Assembly: GCA_031296325.1 (NCBI GenBank)
Contig: JARLFY010000070.1
Coordinates: 1-47,003, forward strand
From: Acidobacteriaceae bacterium
Lineage (GTDB): Bacteria; Acidobacteriota; Terriglobia; Terriglobales; Acidobacteriaceae
Length of the DNA stretch: 47,003 nucleotides
Direction of reading: 5' to 3'
Shown: positions 17,153-25,609 of the stretch, in pieces
Layout: every line of letters starts with the position of its first letter
How positions within the stretch are numbered: the stretch's first letter is position 1
Made by a program: the position numbers and the translations under genes
Notes under the pieces: model-generated
The model's database searches: none
What the model saw: only the letters and a program-made list of their open reading frames with translations
What the model was told of the DNA's origin: nothing

Positions 17153-18204
17153 CAGTGCCCCTGAGCCGGTCTGGCGTTGCGTGTATATTCGTTTGCGAGT
17201 GCGGCGGCGGCGGCGATCTCGCGCTCTGCGTCGGGATTGTCTCCGCGAGCGGCCAGCAGCTTGGCGAGTTGCAGGTGAACCTTGAAGGCAGGTGCAGCGT
17301 CGGACTTTGCCCGCGAGGAAAGATAGTCGCGCAGACATCGCTCGGCGAGGTCGGGAGCGCGTTTGGCCTCGGTGAGAATGCTTGCGGCATCAACCAGCGC
17401 GGGGCTGTGGGCGCGGTCTGCGGCCACGGCGGATCGCACGGCGGAGAGTGCGTCGTCGGCGCGTCCGTGGGTCTGATAGAACTGGGCGAGATCGATCCAT
17501 GTCTCGGGCGAGTGCTCGGCGGCCAGAGCCTGCCTGAACTCGGACTCGGCTGCGGACGGGTTATTTTCTGCCAGTGCAATGCGCGCGAGCAGGTGGTGGG
17601 CCGATGCGGGGAAGCGGGGCATCATGCGCGAGGCCAGAGAGCGAGCCTTGTCGTTCCCTCCGCCGACGATCGAGGGAGCTGAGACGTCGTACTCGCCAAG
17701 ATCGTCGAGTGCGTCAACATTATTGGGATCGAGTTCTACGGCGCGCGAGAAGTTGGCCGCAACCTTGCGCGCCAGCGTGAATCCGGCGATAGGCCCTGCG
17801 TGACGCGCCTTCATGCCGTAGGCGCGGGCCAGCCACAGATGAGAGTTGCTGGCCAGATCGCCTGCTGCTGGCGCACTGGAGACAGCCAGTTCGCACTGGT
17901 GGATGGCGTCGTCGGCCTTATCCTGCACGTAAAAGACGCGGCAGAGAAGCTGGTGCGCCAGAGCGTCGCCCGCATTGGAGGCGAGGGTGGCGCGAAGCAA
18001 TCCGGCGGCCTCGTCCACGCGGCCTTCCTGCAAGGCGTGATAGGCGGGAGCGTCTGGGCCGAGTGCTCGTTCAGCGGCTGTAATACCTGCGAAGTCCGTC
18101 TCTGCACACAGCGGGCTGGCGAAGAGAAGGCACAGAGCCAGCGCAGAGGCAAGGCGCTGAGCCAGGTCAACAAGTGCAGGACGAGATGGCTTGAGCGAGG
18201 GCAT
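17152..18204 (-). CDS. Secreted tetratricopeptide-repeat protein
   Basis: A 350-residue protein with a signal peptide (LAQRLASALALCLLFASPLC, cleaved near AETDFAG) and degenerate TPR motifs over most of its length, for example AYHALQEGRVDEAAGLLRAT, ALAHQLLCRVFYVQDKADDAIHQCELA and HLLARIALAENNPSAAESEFRQA. It is placed between the adaptor (26 bp upstream) and the TolC-type gene (one-base overlap), so it is probably a periplasmic or membrane-bound partner of that cassette, perhaps a scaffold. No enzymatic motif is visible. TPR proteins in this position are not part of textbook tripartite pumps. The role is inferred from context only. Confidence 0.85.
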   Translation of the reverse strand: MPSLKPSRPALVDLAQRLASALALCLLFASPLCAETDFAGITAAERALGPDAPAYHALQEGRVDEAAGLLRATLASNAGDALAHQLLCRVFYVQDKADDAIHQCELAVSSAPAAGDLASNSHLWLARAYGMKARHAGPIAGFTLARKVAANFSRAVELDPNNVDALDDLGEYDVSAPSIVGGGNDKARSLASRMMPRFPASAHHLLARIALAENNPSAAESEFRQALAAEHSPETWIDLAQFYQTHGRADDALSAVRSAVAADRAHSPALVDAASILTEAKRAPDLAERCLRDYLSSRAKSDAAPAFKVHLQLAKLLAARGDNPDAEREIAAAAALANEYTRNARPAQGH

Positions 18205-18230
18205 GGAAGAATTGATAGACTCGCGCTCCT

Positions 18231-19475
18231 CTAGCGGGCGGGAGTAATTTCGAGGCCGTCACTGAGGTCGCGGTTGGTGGTTGCGCTGATGGCTACGACG
18301 TCGCCTTCGCCCAGACCTCCGGTGATCTCGGCCCGTGTAAGATTGATGACGCCAACCTGAACCGGGGTGCGAACCAGCTTGTTATTAACGATGCGGAAGA
18401 CGTAGGGCTGGGTGTTCTCGAAGCGCACGGCCTCGCGCGGCAGACTGAGTACATGCAGATGCTGCGTAATGGTGACCGTGACCGTGACGTTGGCGTTGGG
18501 CTGCAGGACGCCGTCGGCATCGTCTACGTCAATGAAGCACTCGCCGACGTTGCGCGTTCCGTAGGTGATGATGGTGGTGGGAGCCTGCGAGATGTGGCCG
18601 TGCCAGACGATGCCGGGCTTGGCCTCCCATTTAATCGAGACCGGCTGTCCGGCGGCGAGGTTGCCGACTTCCGGCTCGTCGAAGTAGGCGGTGATGCGCA
18701 GGCGCTTGAGGTCTGCAACGTAGACCAGATCTTCGCCGGTGTTGGCGTAGTCGTACTCGGAGACGGGAAGGTAGTAGACGGTGCCAGCGATCGGGGTGTG
18801 GATGTCTGCGCTGGCGTAGCCGCGCTGTGCTGCTGCGACGGCGGCTCGCGCGTCGGCGAGTTGGGCTTGCGCACGGGCGCGGTCGGCCGCTCCGTAGCGC
18901 TGCGTGCTATGCATCTCGATGGTGTGCAGCGTGTTGTCGTCAAGCTGGAGGCGTGCGCGCGCGGCTGCAATCTCCGCCGGCGAGGCCGCTCCCTTCTGCT
19001 GAAGCTGTTCGAGCGAGGCCAGCGATGCGGCGTCCTCGTGACGCTGTAGCTTGGCGCGACTCTCGTCGGCGGCATAGGAGTTGCGCTCGTCCTGCGAACC
19101 GCCTTGATTGATGTCGCTGGCTGCGAGTTCTGCGGCGCGCAGAGCGGTGTTGGCCGAGGCAAGCCGAGCCAGAGCGTCGGCATCGTCCATCTTCAACAGT
19201 AGCTGGCCCGCCTTGACCTTGTCGCCAACGTCAACGTAAATATCCTGCACCTGTCCGGCGACCTGCGCGTGGGCCTGATAGTCGTCCAGCGGCTCAACCT
19301 TGCCGTTGGTCGAGGAGGTCTTGATCAGATCCTGATAGCTGACCTGTGCGGTGTGTACGACCACGCGCTCCCGTGTGTAAACGCGGATTGCGTGGATCGC
19401 CAGAGCCACGACGACGAGGGCTACCCCCCAGATTACAAACTGTGCTGCGCGATTTGACTTGGGAGTAGAGGACAT
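18231..19475 (-). CDS. HlyD/RND-type periplasmic adaptor protein
   Basis: A 414-residue membrane-fusion protein. One N-terminal membrane anchor (AAQFVIWGVALVVVALAIHA) is followed by GKVEPLDDYQAHAQVAGQVQDI and VKAGQLLLKMDD (first lipoyl half), a long alpha-hairpin (about residues 95-190, Ala/Gln/Arg-rich), the second half (YLPVSEYDYANTGEDLVYVA) and a beta-barrel segment ending LPREAVRFENTQPYVFRIVN. It heads the operon adaptor-TPR-TolC. No ABC (MacB-like), MFS or RND pump gene is part of that operon, so the partner pump is either the MdtBC-like pair downstream or encoded elsewhere. The ATG at 19475 begins the first stretch that looks like an adaptor; the open frame upstream is noise overlapping recJ. 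Confidence 0.9.
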   Translation of the reverse strand: MSSTPKSNRAAQFVIWGVALVVVALAIHAIRVYTRERVVVHTAQVSYQDLIKTSSTNGKVEPLDDYQAHAQVAGQVQDIYVDVGDKVKAGQLLLKMDDADALARLASANTALRAAELAASDINQGGSQDERNSYAADESRAKLQRHEDAASLASLEQLQQKGAASPAEIAAARARLQLDDNTLHTIEMHSTQRYGAADRARAQAQLADARAAVAAAQRGYASADIHTPIAGTVYYLPVSEYDYANTGEDLVYVADLKRLRITAYFDEPEVGNLAAGQPVSIKWEAKPGIVWHGHISQAPTTIITYGTRNVGECFIDVDDADGVLQPNANVTVTVTITQHLHVLSLPREAVRFENTQPYVFRIVNNKLVRTPVQVGVINLTRAEITGGLGEGDVVAISATTNRDLSDGLEITPAR

Positions 19476-19654
19476 ATCTTCAAGAGCCAGTATATAAGAC
19501 GTATCTCTTGCGTTGCGCAGAATGATTCCGTGTTCTTCCGGATAAATTCCTGCGGTTGGAGGATGGTTGCGGAGCCATCTGCTAGATGGAACAGAAGACG
19601 AGAGAGGTGAAAAACGGTAACTCTCAGGATCATTATTACCGGAACCGCAGAGAA

Positions 19655-21559
19655 CTACAAGCCGGAAGTGCTGGGTCGCAGGTCGCGCAGTTCCAACTCC
19701 AGACCGCCAAACTGCGTACGGGCGTAGGGGCCGACGTTGTGACGCAATCGGTAGAGCGCATCGACGACCGATCCCTTGGCTAATCCCATCCGAGCGCAGC
19801 GCACAGGCCAGCCGACAGCGTCGCGGCTCCAGCCGAGGGCGGGAATCGCGAGCGGATGGGGCGTCGCTTGCGCCGGATCGCTCTGCGTTAGTTGCAGGCT
19901 GATGTGTCTGTCCTGAATCATGCGGATGGGCGCGGCGAGCGTCAGATTGCGGCTCAGAAAGACGGGTTCGGGGTTGCCGATGCCGAAGGGAGCGCAGCGC
20001 GTGATCCACGCGTATAGGTCGGGCGTGATCTCGGCGAGCGAGAGCTCGGCGTCGTATTCGAGCTGTGGAACGAGAAGATCCGGGGTCAGGTGCGTCGCGG
20101 TGTAATCTCTCATACGCGCTCGCAGCAGGTCGATGCGCTCTGTGGCGAGCGAGAATCCGACCGCGTGGGCGTGGCCTCCGAAGCGGTGGAAGAGCGCGTC
20201 GGATGGCTCTATTACATCGGCGGCCGAGATCGCGTCGAGCAGATGGAAGCCGGGAACCGAGCGGCCAGAGCCATGCGCACTGCCGTCGCAGTGGGTGAGA
20301 ATCAGCGCCGGACGTCCGGTGCGCTCGACTACGCGCGAGGCGAGAATGCCCAGAACGCCGCGATGCCACTCGGCGTTGTCCAGAATCATGCACTCGCGCG
20401 GGTAGGCTCCGTCGCCATCGACCAGCGACTGCAACTGCTTGTCGATGGCCTCCAGCGCGTGAGCCTCGGAGGCGCGACGGTCTTGATTCAGGCGGTCCAG
20501 CTTTTCGGCCAACTCCTGCGCTCGGGCGGCGTTGCGGGTCAGGAATAGTTCGACCACATCGTCGGCGACGTCCATGCGTCCGGCGGCGTTGATGCGCGGG
20601 GCGAGGCGAAAGCCAACCTCGGTTGCAGTTGGTGCGCGATCCAGCGGAATCTTGGCAAGCTGCATCAGTGCGCGCAGTCCGGGCTGAACGGGGTTGGCCA
20701 GCGCGGCCAGTCCCAGCGCGGCGAGTGCGCGGTTCTCGCCGATGAGCGGAACCGAATCGGCGACCGTGGCGATGGCGACCAGCTTGAGGAACGACGGCAG
20801 AAGAACCTTGCGAATGCGCGCGCGAAAGGCCTCGGCGTCCGGCGTAAGCGCGGCTGCGGCGGCCAGCAGAGCCTGCGCCAGCTTGAAGGCGACCGCCGCT
20901 CCGCAGAGGCTCTTGTTGGGATACGGACAGCCGGGCTGCGCGGGATTGACCACGGCGAAGGCGTCGGGCAGCTCGGTCGTGTCGTCGGGCAGGTGATGGT
21001 CGGTGACGATCAGATCCAGCCCGAGCGCGCGAGCCTCGACCGCCTCGGCGATGGCGCGGATTCCGGTGTCCACACTGATGACCAGCTTGACTCCCGCCGC
21101 CGCCGCCTCGCCCAGAATAGCGTTCTGCATTCCGTAGCCTTCGCGGATGCGGTGCGGAACGTGAAAGCTTACCGCAGCGGGCTTGGCTGGGTCGATGGCC
21201 AGAGCAATGCGCTCGATGGTGGTCTTCAGCAGGACGGTCGCCGTGGTTCCATCCACGTCGTAGTCGCCGTAGATCAGAATCGGCTCGCCCGCGAGGATGG
21301 CCGCGAGAATGCGCTCAATGGCGCGACCGATGCCGAGCAGTTGCGCGGGGTCGTTTGCGGGATCGTCCAACAGTGCGGCCAGCGACGGATTGAGGAATCT
21401 CTCCGCCGCGTCCTGCGTGTCGATGCCGCGCGCAACCAGCATCTGCGCAACGGCGTGAGGACAGTCAAAACGGGCGGCAAGAAACTCAACCGCTTGCGAA
21501 TCGAGGGCTGTCTTCAGAAACCATGCGGGCGAGGCCGCTGAGTTGGATTGCTCCTGCAT
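19655..21559 (-). CDS. recJ: Single-stranded-DNA-specific exonuclease RecJ
   Basis: A 634-residue DHH-superfamily 5'-3' exonuclease acting in recombination and in mismatch and excision repair. Motifs in order: GDYDVDGTTATVLL (residues 98-111, metal site I), SVDTGIRAIAEA, TDHHLPDD (DHH at 187-189), FRLAPRINAAGRMDVADD, then the DHHA1 part with HCDGSAHGSGRSVPGFHL and FHRFGGHAHAVGFSL, and a C-terminal OB-like domain containing RNLTLAAPIRMIQD. The length is close to the family norm. The ATG at 21559 starts MQEQSNSAASPAWFLKTALD; the open frame upstream is Arg-rich shadow of the neighbouring gene. It is 50 bp downstream of the small His-tail protein, on the same strand, so the two may be cotranscribed. 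Confidence 0.96.
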   Translation of the reverse strand: MQEQSNSAASPAWFLKTALDSQAVEFLAARFDCPHAVAQMLVARGIDTQDAAERFLNPSLAALLDDPANDPAQLLGIGRAIERILAAILAGEPILIYGDYDVDGTTATVLLKTTIERIALAIDPAKPAAVSFHVPHRIREGYGMQNAILGEAAAAGVKLVISVDTGIRAIAEAVEARALGLDLIVTDHHLPDDTTELPDAFAVVNPAQPGCPYPNKSLCGAAVAFKLAQALLAAAAALTPDAEAFRARIRKVLLPSFLKLVAIATVADSVPLIGENRALAALGLAALANPVQPGLRALMQLAKIPLDRAPTATEVGFRLAPRINAAGRMDVADDVVELFLTRNAARAQELAEKLDRLNQDRRASEAHALEAIDKQLQSLVDGDGAYPRECMILDNAEWHRGVLGILASRVVERTGRPALILTHCDGSAHGSGRSVPGFHLLDAISAADVIEPSDALFHRFGGHAHAVGFSLATERIDLLRARMRDYTATHLTPDLLVPQLEYDAELSLAEITPDLYAWITRCAPFGIGNPEPVFLSRNLTLAAPIRMIQDRHISLQLTQSDPAQATPHPLAIPALGWSRDAVGWPVRCARMGLAKGSVVDALYRLRHNVGPYARTQFGGLELELRDLRPSTSGL

Positions 21560-21609
21560 CGGCACGAACTCCCGCACTGGCGGGGTAATCCCGATCTGCG
21601 TCTCTGTCG

Positions 21610-22104
21610 TCAATCTTCGTCGTGATCGTGTCCGTGATCGTGTCCGCAACCATCGTCGTCGAGAACCATGCCGCCGAGGTCGGTGACGGTCTCGATAAGT
21701 TCCTGAAACTGCTCGTACCACTCGGTCGAGGTCTCGAAGAGGAACATCACGCCCTGATGGGCGAATCCGAGCTGTAGGTAGCCCACTTTGCCAACGTACT
21801 TGACCAAATGCTCGGCTTCTTCAAGCTCGATGGCGTTGTCCGCGCCGGGGTAGCTCTGGTCGCGCAACTGCTCCAGCAGGATGGCGACGTCGGCCTTCTC
21901 CAGTGCAACCTCGTTCATGGTGACAAAGCAGGCTCCAGAGGCCTTGGCGTGCTCGACGAAGTCCTTCCAGGAGTCGGGACCTTCCTCCTCGAAGAAGACC
22001 GCAGGGACCTCTTCGGTAACGTATCCATTGAAGCGGCGTAGTCCGTGACCGGCGATGAAGGCTACCATGTCGTCTTTGAGCGCGATGAGATTATCAGGTT
22101 GCAT
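21610..22104 (-). CDS. Conserved unknown protein with His/Asp-rich metal-binding tail
   Basis: A 164-residue acidic cytoplasmic protein with no signal peptide or membrane segment. I cannot assign a family. The body is mixed alpha/beta with many Glu and aromatic residues (EEVPAVFFEEEGPDSWKDF and YLQLGFAHQGVMFLFETSTE). The last 16 residues end in DDDGCGHDHGHDHDED, a tail like those of metallochaperones for Ni, Co or Zn. It lies 50 bp upstream of recJ on the same strand; a link to RecJ, a Mn/Mg enzyme, is only a thought. The ATG at 22104 is the first start and no other is better supported. Confidence 0.75.
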   Translation of the reverse strand: MQPDNLIALKDDMVAFIAGHGLRRFNGYVTEEVPAVFFEEEGPDSWKDFVEHAKASGACFVTMNEVALEKADVAILLEQLRDQSYPGADNAIELEEAEHLVKYVGKVGYLQLGFAHQGVMFLFETSTEWYEQFQELIETVTDLGGMVLDDDGCGHDHGHDHDED

Positions 22105-22179
22105 ACATTGGGTATTGTCTCAGAAAGCAGGGGCGCGCGCACAACAAGTTTTGGCCGAACAGGCTGCGGAGTTTATGAG

Positions 22180-22220
22180 ACCCCATCTTAGGCGCGATAA
22201 AGCTGCGCCGAAGATGGGGT
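22180..22220. repeat. REP-like hairpin element
   Basis: An intergenic palindrome between two divergent genes: outer arms ACCCCATCTT (22180-22189) and AAGATGGGGT (22211-22220), and inner arms GGCGC (22191-22195) and GCGCC (22205-22209) around a 9-nt loop. It lies between start codons, so it is not a terminator. Its CCCCAT/ATGGGG ends followed by ACCC resemble the inverted repeats at 34591 and 42229, which suggests a related family of hairpins. Confidence 0.7.
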
Positions 22221-22288
22221 ACCCAGGGTTTTGGGACTGATGGGAGAGTCTTACGGCAACGCTTCGTGCGCGGTAGCATCGAAGTACT

Positions 22289-23257
22289 ATGCGAGCCATT
22301 CAGATTTCCCAGACCGGCGGAGCTGAGGTTCTTACTCTGCGCGAACTTTCCACCCCAAAGCCAGGCCCTGGCGAAGCGCTGATCCAGATTGAGGCCTGTG
22401 GAGTTAACTTCATCGACGTCTACTTCCGCGAGGGACGCTATGCGGCGGCGCTGCCGTTTATTCCCGGACAGGAAGCGGCGGGAGTGGTCGCCGCCCTTGG
22501 GCCGGAGGGGTATGGCTTGAAGGTTGGCGACCGCGTGGCCTGGTGCGGCGTTGCCGGAACCTATGCGGAGTATGCGGTTGCGCCGGTCAATCGGCTGGTG
22601 GCGATCCCCGACGGCGTGAGCTCGCAGCAGGCCGCTGCGGCGATGTTGCAGGGGATGACGGCGCATTATCTGGCCTACTCGACCTGCGCGATTCAGGCGG
22701 GGGACGCAGTGCTGATCCACGCTGGCGCGGGTGGGGTGGGGCTGCTGCTGATCCAGATGGCGAAGCGGCTGGGAGCGCGCGTGATTACCACTGTCTCGAC
22801 CGAGGAGAAGGCTGCGCTGGCGTGTGCAGCCGGAGCCGACGAGGTGATTCTTTATACTCGCGAGGATTTTGCGGCGCGGGTGCGCGAACTGACCGGAGGC
22901 GCGGGAGTTCGCGTGGTCTACGACTCGGTGGGCAAGACGACGTTTGAGGGGAGTCTGGCCTCGTTGCAGCCGCGTGGGTTGCTGGCTCTCTTCGGCGGAT
23001 CGAGCGGAGCGGTACCGCCGTTCGACCTGATTCAACTCTCGACGCGCGGCTCGCTGTATGTGACGCGGCCTACGCTGAAGGACTACGTCGCGACGCACGA
23101 GGAGTTGCTGCGGCGTTCGGGCGATGTGTTGGGGTGGGTCGCAGAGGGAAATCTGAAGCTGCGCATTGAACATCGCTATCCGCTGGCGGAGGCTGCGCAG
23201 GCGCATCGCGATCTGGAGGGACGGAAGACTACGGGGAAGGTGTTGCTGATTCCTTGA
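22289..23257 (+). CDS. NADPH:quinone oxidoreductase (Qor-like MDR enzyme)
   Basis: A 322-residue zinc-free medium-chain dehydrogenase/reductase that would reduce quinones or reactive carbonyls with NADPH. N-terminal GroES-like part: GGAEVLTLRELSTPKPGPGE and ACGVNFIDVYFREGRY, where Asn-Phe-Ile-Asp replaces the zinc-binding residues, typical of quinone reductases. GQEAAGVV follows. The Rossmann part has VLIHAGAGGVGLLLIQMAKR, matching the AxxGxxG nucleotide motif, and the family ending EGRKTTGKVLLIP. The ATG at 22289 fits the usual MRAI start. It is a single gene between the divergent unknown gene and the convergent bactofilin gene, with a strong terminator directly behind it. Confidence 0.93.
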   Translation: MRAIQISQTGGAEVLTLRELSTPKPGPGEALIQIEACGVNFIDVYFREGRYAAALPFIPGQEAAGVVAALGPEGYGLKVGDRVAWCGVAGTYAEYAVAPVNRLVAIPDGVSSQQAAAAMLQGMTAHYLAYSTCAIQAGDAVLIHAGAGGVGLLLIQMAKRLGARVITTVSTEEKAALACAAGADEVILYTREDFAARVRELTGGAGVRVVYDSVGKTTFEGSLASLQPRGLLALFGGSSGAVPPFDLIQLSTRGSLYVTRPTLKDYVATHEELLRRSGDVLGWVAEGNLKLRIEHRYPLAEAAQAHRDLEGRKTTGKVLLIP

Positions 23258-23267
23258 GCGGATTGTT

Positions 23268-23308
23268 TTTCTGCCCGCTGGATTGCGAAGCAATCCAGCG
23301 GGCAGAAA
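23268..23308 (+). terminator. Terminator behind the quinone oxidoreductase gene
   Basis: A perfect 19-bp stem (arms 23268-23286 and 23290-23308) with a 3-nt GAA loop starts 11 bp after the stop codon. It is followed on the plus strand by AAATTTATTTTG. The arms begin and end in TTT/AAA, so it could work in both directions and also stop transcripts from the convergent bactofilin gene. Confidence 0.85.
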
Positions 23309-23331
23309 TTTATTTTGGATGTTTTGTTCGG

Positions 23332-23347
23332 CACGGCTGAAGCCGTG
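23332..23347. repeat. Small palindrome between convergent genes
   Basis: CACGGCT (23332-23338) and AGCCGTG (23341-23347) form a 7-bp stem around GA, followed by TTCTT. It sits between the terminator of the upstream gene and the bactofilin stop codon. It may be a second weak terminator or a remnant of a REP-like element. Confidence 0.5.
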
Positions 23348-23410
23348 TTCTTCCGAATTATTTTGATGTTTCGAAAAATCCGCGCCCTTCCGATGGATTG
23401 GCTGAGTGAG

Positions 23411-23911
23411 TTATGCGTTGATTGGGGTGGCTTCGGCGGTGGCTTTGCCGTCACCCGGCTTGCGGATGTCGATTCCGCCCTTGAAAAAGGCACCATCTTC
23501 GATGGAGATGCGGGCTGCGGCGACGTCTCCGGTGAGCGATCCCTCGCTGCGGATGTCTACGCGGTCGCTGGCGGTTACGTTGCCGCGAACCTTGCCCAGA
23601 ACAACGACCTCGCGGGCCAGAATGTTGGCTGCGACCTGTCCGTTGCGTCCCACGGTGACGCGATTGCCGGGCAGGTTGATGGTTCCCTCGATCTTGCCGT
23701 CGACGTAGAGCGACTCGGAGCCGGAGACCTCTCCCTTGATGATGAGCGACTTGCCGATGGTGGCCTGTTCGCCGGCAGCGGCAACGGGAGCCGCTGCGGC
23801 TGCGCTCGGACGGGGAGCGCTGGGTTCAAAGGTGCTGGGGGTCGGGGCAGAGGGACGGATGGGTTCAGGGGTAGAGGTTGGGGCCATTCCAGCCTGATTC
23901 GGTTTCCACAT
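23411..23911 (-). CDS. Bactofilin
   Basis: A 166-residue cytoskeletal protein that polymerises without nucleotides into filaments used for cell shape, stalks or polar placement. Residues 1-48 are a Pro/Ala/Thr-rich disordered tail. Residues about 50-150 are the beta-helix bactofilin domain with its periodic pattern (IGKSLIIKGEVSGSESLYVD, GKIEGTINLPGNRVTVGRNG, NILAREVVVLGKVRGNV, RVDIRSEGSLTGDVAAARIS and DGAFFKGGIDI). The ATG at 23911 has GGAAAGGAAAC upstream at a rather long distance; the ATG eight codons later is possible. No peptidase of the M23 type, often paired with bactofilins, lies next door. Confidence 0.92.
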   Translation of the reverse strand: MWKPNQAGMAPTSTPEPIRPSAPTPSTFEPSAPRPSAAAAAPVAAAGEQATIGKSLIIKGEVSGSESLYVDGKIEGTINLPGNRVTVGRNGQVAANILAREVVVLGKVRGNVTASDRVDIRSEGSLTGDVAAARISIEDGAFFKGGIDIRKPGDGKATAEATPINA

Positions 23912-24172
23912 GGGGCGGTTGTTTCCTTTCCTGATTGCCTGAAAATAATTGCTGCGGTTTCTTGGGATCTGATTTGCCGGCGCAGTGCGGAGCAACATAC
24001 TCCGCGACGCTCGGCGACTGGCCAAAGCATCCTGCCAGAACGATTCTACTCCGCGCGGGAGTCGGAAACAGCGGGGGCCTCTGCAAATCTTGCCGGAAAT
24101 CTTCGCGTCGTATAAGTACAGTGGCACAGGCTTGGCTTGCTTCCGGGAGCCATAAGCGATAGTCTTCGGCCC

Positions 24173-24937
24173 ATGCAGATCTTTCGCTCCGCTCCTGTGC
24201 CTCTGCCGCTGAGGACGGGCAGCTTTATTTTGCTCGGCTTGCTTGCCCTTTCCTCGTCCAACGCCTTCGCCGCGGCGCCAAAGGTTCACGCCGTCGCGCT
24301 GGGCACGACGCGCTGGGCGAGTTACACGCCGCCGGAGAGCGCGGCCAGTGCGGAGAAGGCTGGTGCGGGAAAGGCGGCGGGGCGCAGGCGGCGGGGCGAC
24401 TCCATTGCGCTGAAGATTCGTCCGCTCATCGTTGATGGGAGGCAGAAGGAGTGGACCAGCGGCGAGGCGCATGACGTGACCGACCGCAGCTTCACGATTC
24501 GCCGCGTGCTACGGCTGAACGACTCGCTTCCCGGCGAAGGCCCGCGCTGGAGCTGGCAGCCCGGACCGTGGCTGATGGTCGACCGCATCACCGGACACAT
24601 CACTGCGCTGCATCTGCCGGACTTTGACACTCAGGTCTCCGATGCGGTCTGGTACCGCGATTATGCTGCCTACTGCGGTGTGGCGATGACGGCCAAGGGT
24701 GGACTGTTTGCCATCGTCGCGCAGCTTGGAGCGCGGCGCGCCGTGGTGCAGAAGCAGCTTGGCAAGTGGCCGTTGGCGGAGCCGGTCGAGCCGGTCTGCA
24801 AGCCCGCGCACTGGCAGCGCTCGCCGATGCGGGTCACCATGCAGCCGACCGGAGGCGATGCGACGACCTTCGACGTCGTCGGAGCGGCCTCGCTGATCGA
24901 AGAGGGCGACAACACGGACTCCTCGGACAACAACTAA
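24173..24937 (+). CDS. Secreted protein of unknown function
   Basis: A 254-residue protein that I do not recognise. It has an N-terminal signal segment (MQIFRSAPVPLPLRTGSFIL, then LGLLALSSSNAFAAA). The start at 24173 is preferred over an in-frame codon at 24137 because it gives a normal signal peptide. A basic stretch (GKAAGRRRRGDS) follows, then a region rich in Trp (RWSWQPGPWLMVDRITGHI and AVWYRDYAAYCGVAMTAKGG), two Cys residues that could form a disulfide (Cys in AYCGVA and PVCKPA), and an acidic, polar C-terminus. No catalytic motif is visible. It is convergent with the CBS protein with only 15 bp between stop codons. Confidence 0.75.
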   Translation: MQIFRSAPVPLPLRTGSFILLGLLALSSSNAFAAAPKVHAVALGTTRWASYTPPESAASAEKAGAGKAAGRRRRGDSIALKIRPLIVDGRQKEWTSGEAHDVTDRSFTIRRVLRLNDSLPGEGPRWSWQPGPWLMVDRITGHITALHLPDFDTQVSDAVWYRDYAAYCGVAMTAKGGLFAIVAQLGARRAVVQKQLGKWPLAEPVEPVCKPAHWQRSPMRVTMQPTGGDATTFDVVGAASLIEEGDNTDSSDNN

Positions 24938-24952
24938 ACGTGCTGCGGGTGG

Positions 24953-25396
24953 CTAGCCTGATATGTACTTGGTCAGGTGGCGGATGGTGTCTTCCTGCTC
25001 GCTGATGACGCAGTTGACCAGATCGCCGATGGAGAGGACGCCGATCACAACGCCGTTTTCGACGACGGGCAGATGGCGGATGCGGTGGTCCGTGATGAGG
25101 CGCATGCACTCACCGACGGTCTGCTTGCGCGAGACCGTGATGACTGGAGTGGTCATGATCTCGGCGACCGAGGTCTCTTTGGATGAGCGGCCCTGTAGGA
25201 TGATCTTGCGGGCGTAGTCTCGTTCGCTGAGGATCCCGACTAACTCTTCTCCCTCCATGACCAGCAGCGCGCCGATTCCTTTCTCCGCCATCATCTCGAC
25301 GGCGTGGTAGACGGAGTTGCTGGGCGCAATGGAGAGGACGTTGCCTATAGGCTTCTGTCTCAGAACTGTGGCGACGGTAGTAGTCAATTCGCTCAT
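24953..25396 (-). CDS. CBS-pair protein
   Basis: A 147-residue stand-alone pair of CBS domains. First domain at about residues 17-70 ([40 protein letters not shown]), second at about 80-140 ([40 protein letters not shown]). CBS pairs bind adenosine nucleotides (AMP, ATP, SAM) or, in some, NADH, and regulate a partner; here no effector domain is fused, so it would act in trans. A GAGGTG ribosome-binding site precedes the ATG at 25396. The neighbours give no hint of the partner. Confidence 0.92.
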   Translation of the reverse strand: MSELTTTVATVLRQKPIGNVLSIAPSNSVYHAVEMMAEKGIGALLVMEGEELVGILSERDYARKIILQGRSSKETSVAEIMTTPVITVSRKQTVGECMRLITDHRIRHLPVVENGVVIGVLSIGDLVNCVISEQEDTIRHLTKYISG

Positions 25397-25497
25397 GCGG
25401 ACACCTCGGGCCTTGAGTATTCCTCACCGATTCGCAGGAGTCAATCGCATTTTTATTTTTCTGGCGGATTGGATTCAGCCAGAGCCTTTTTGCAAAG

Positions 25498-25588
25498 GGG
25501 TAGACCGTCGCGTAACGAGCAAAAGCAGATTCCTTCGCTTCGCTACGGAATGACAAACAGATTGGGCTGTAGCAATTCCAAAATGCTG
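25498..25588 (+). repeat. Dispersed hairpin repeat, copy 1
   Basis: A member of the intergenic family with head GGGGTAGACCGTCG, spacer CGAGCAAAAGCAG, and core stem ATTCC (25529-25533) with GGAAT (25547-25551), followed by GACAAACAGATT and CTGTAGCAATTCC. It ends about 22 bp past the stop of the minus-strand acyltransferase gene (that is, 3' of it). Given in the orientation where the core reads GGAATGACAAA. Confidence 0.8.
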
Positions 25589-25609
25589 TGTCTTTGCGAA
25601 TTCAGAGAT

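Noticed and set aside
19489..19494. TATACT on the minus strand just upstream of the HlyD-type adaptor gene
   Set aside because: It is only about 14 nt before the start codon and has no matching -35 box.
25110..25556. Minus-strand frame beginning MSFRSEAKESAFARYATVYP
   Set aside because: This is the translation of dispersed repeat copy 1 running into a wrong frame of the CBS gene; the same false start appears at other copies.
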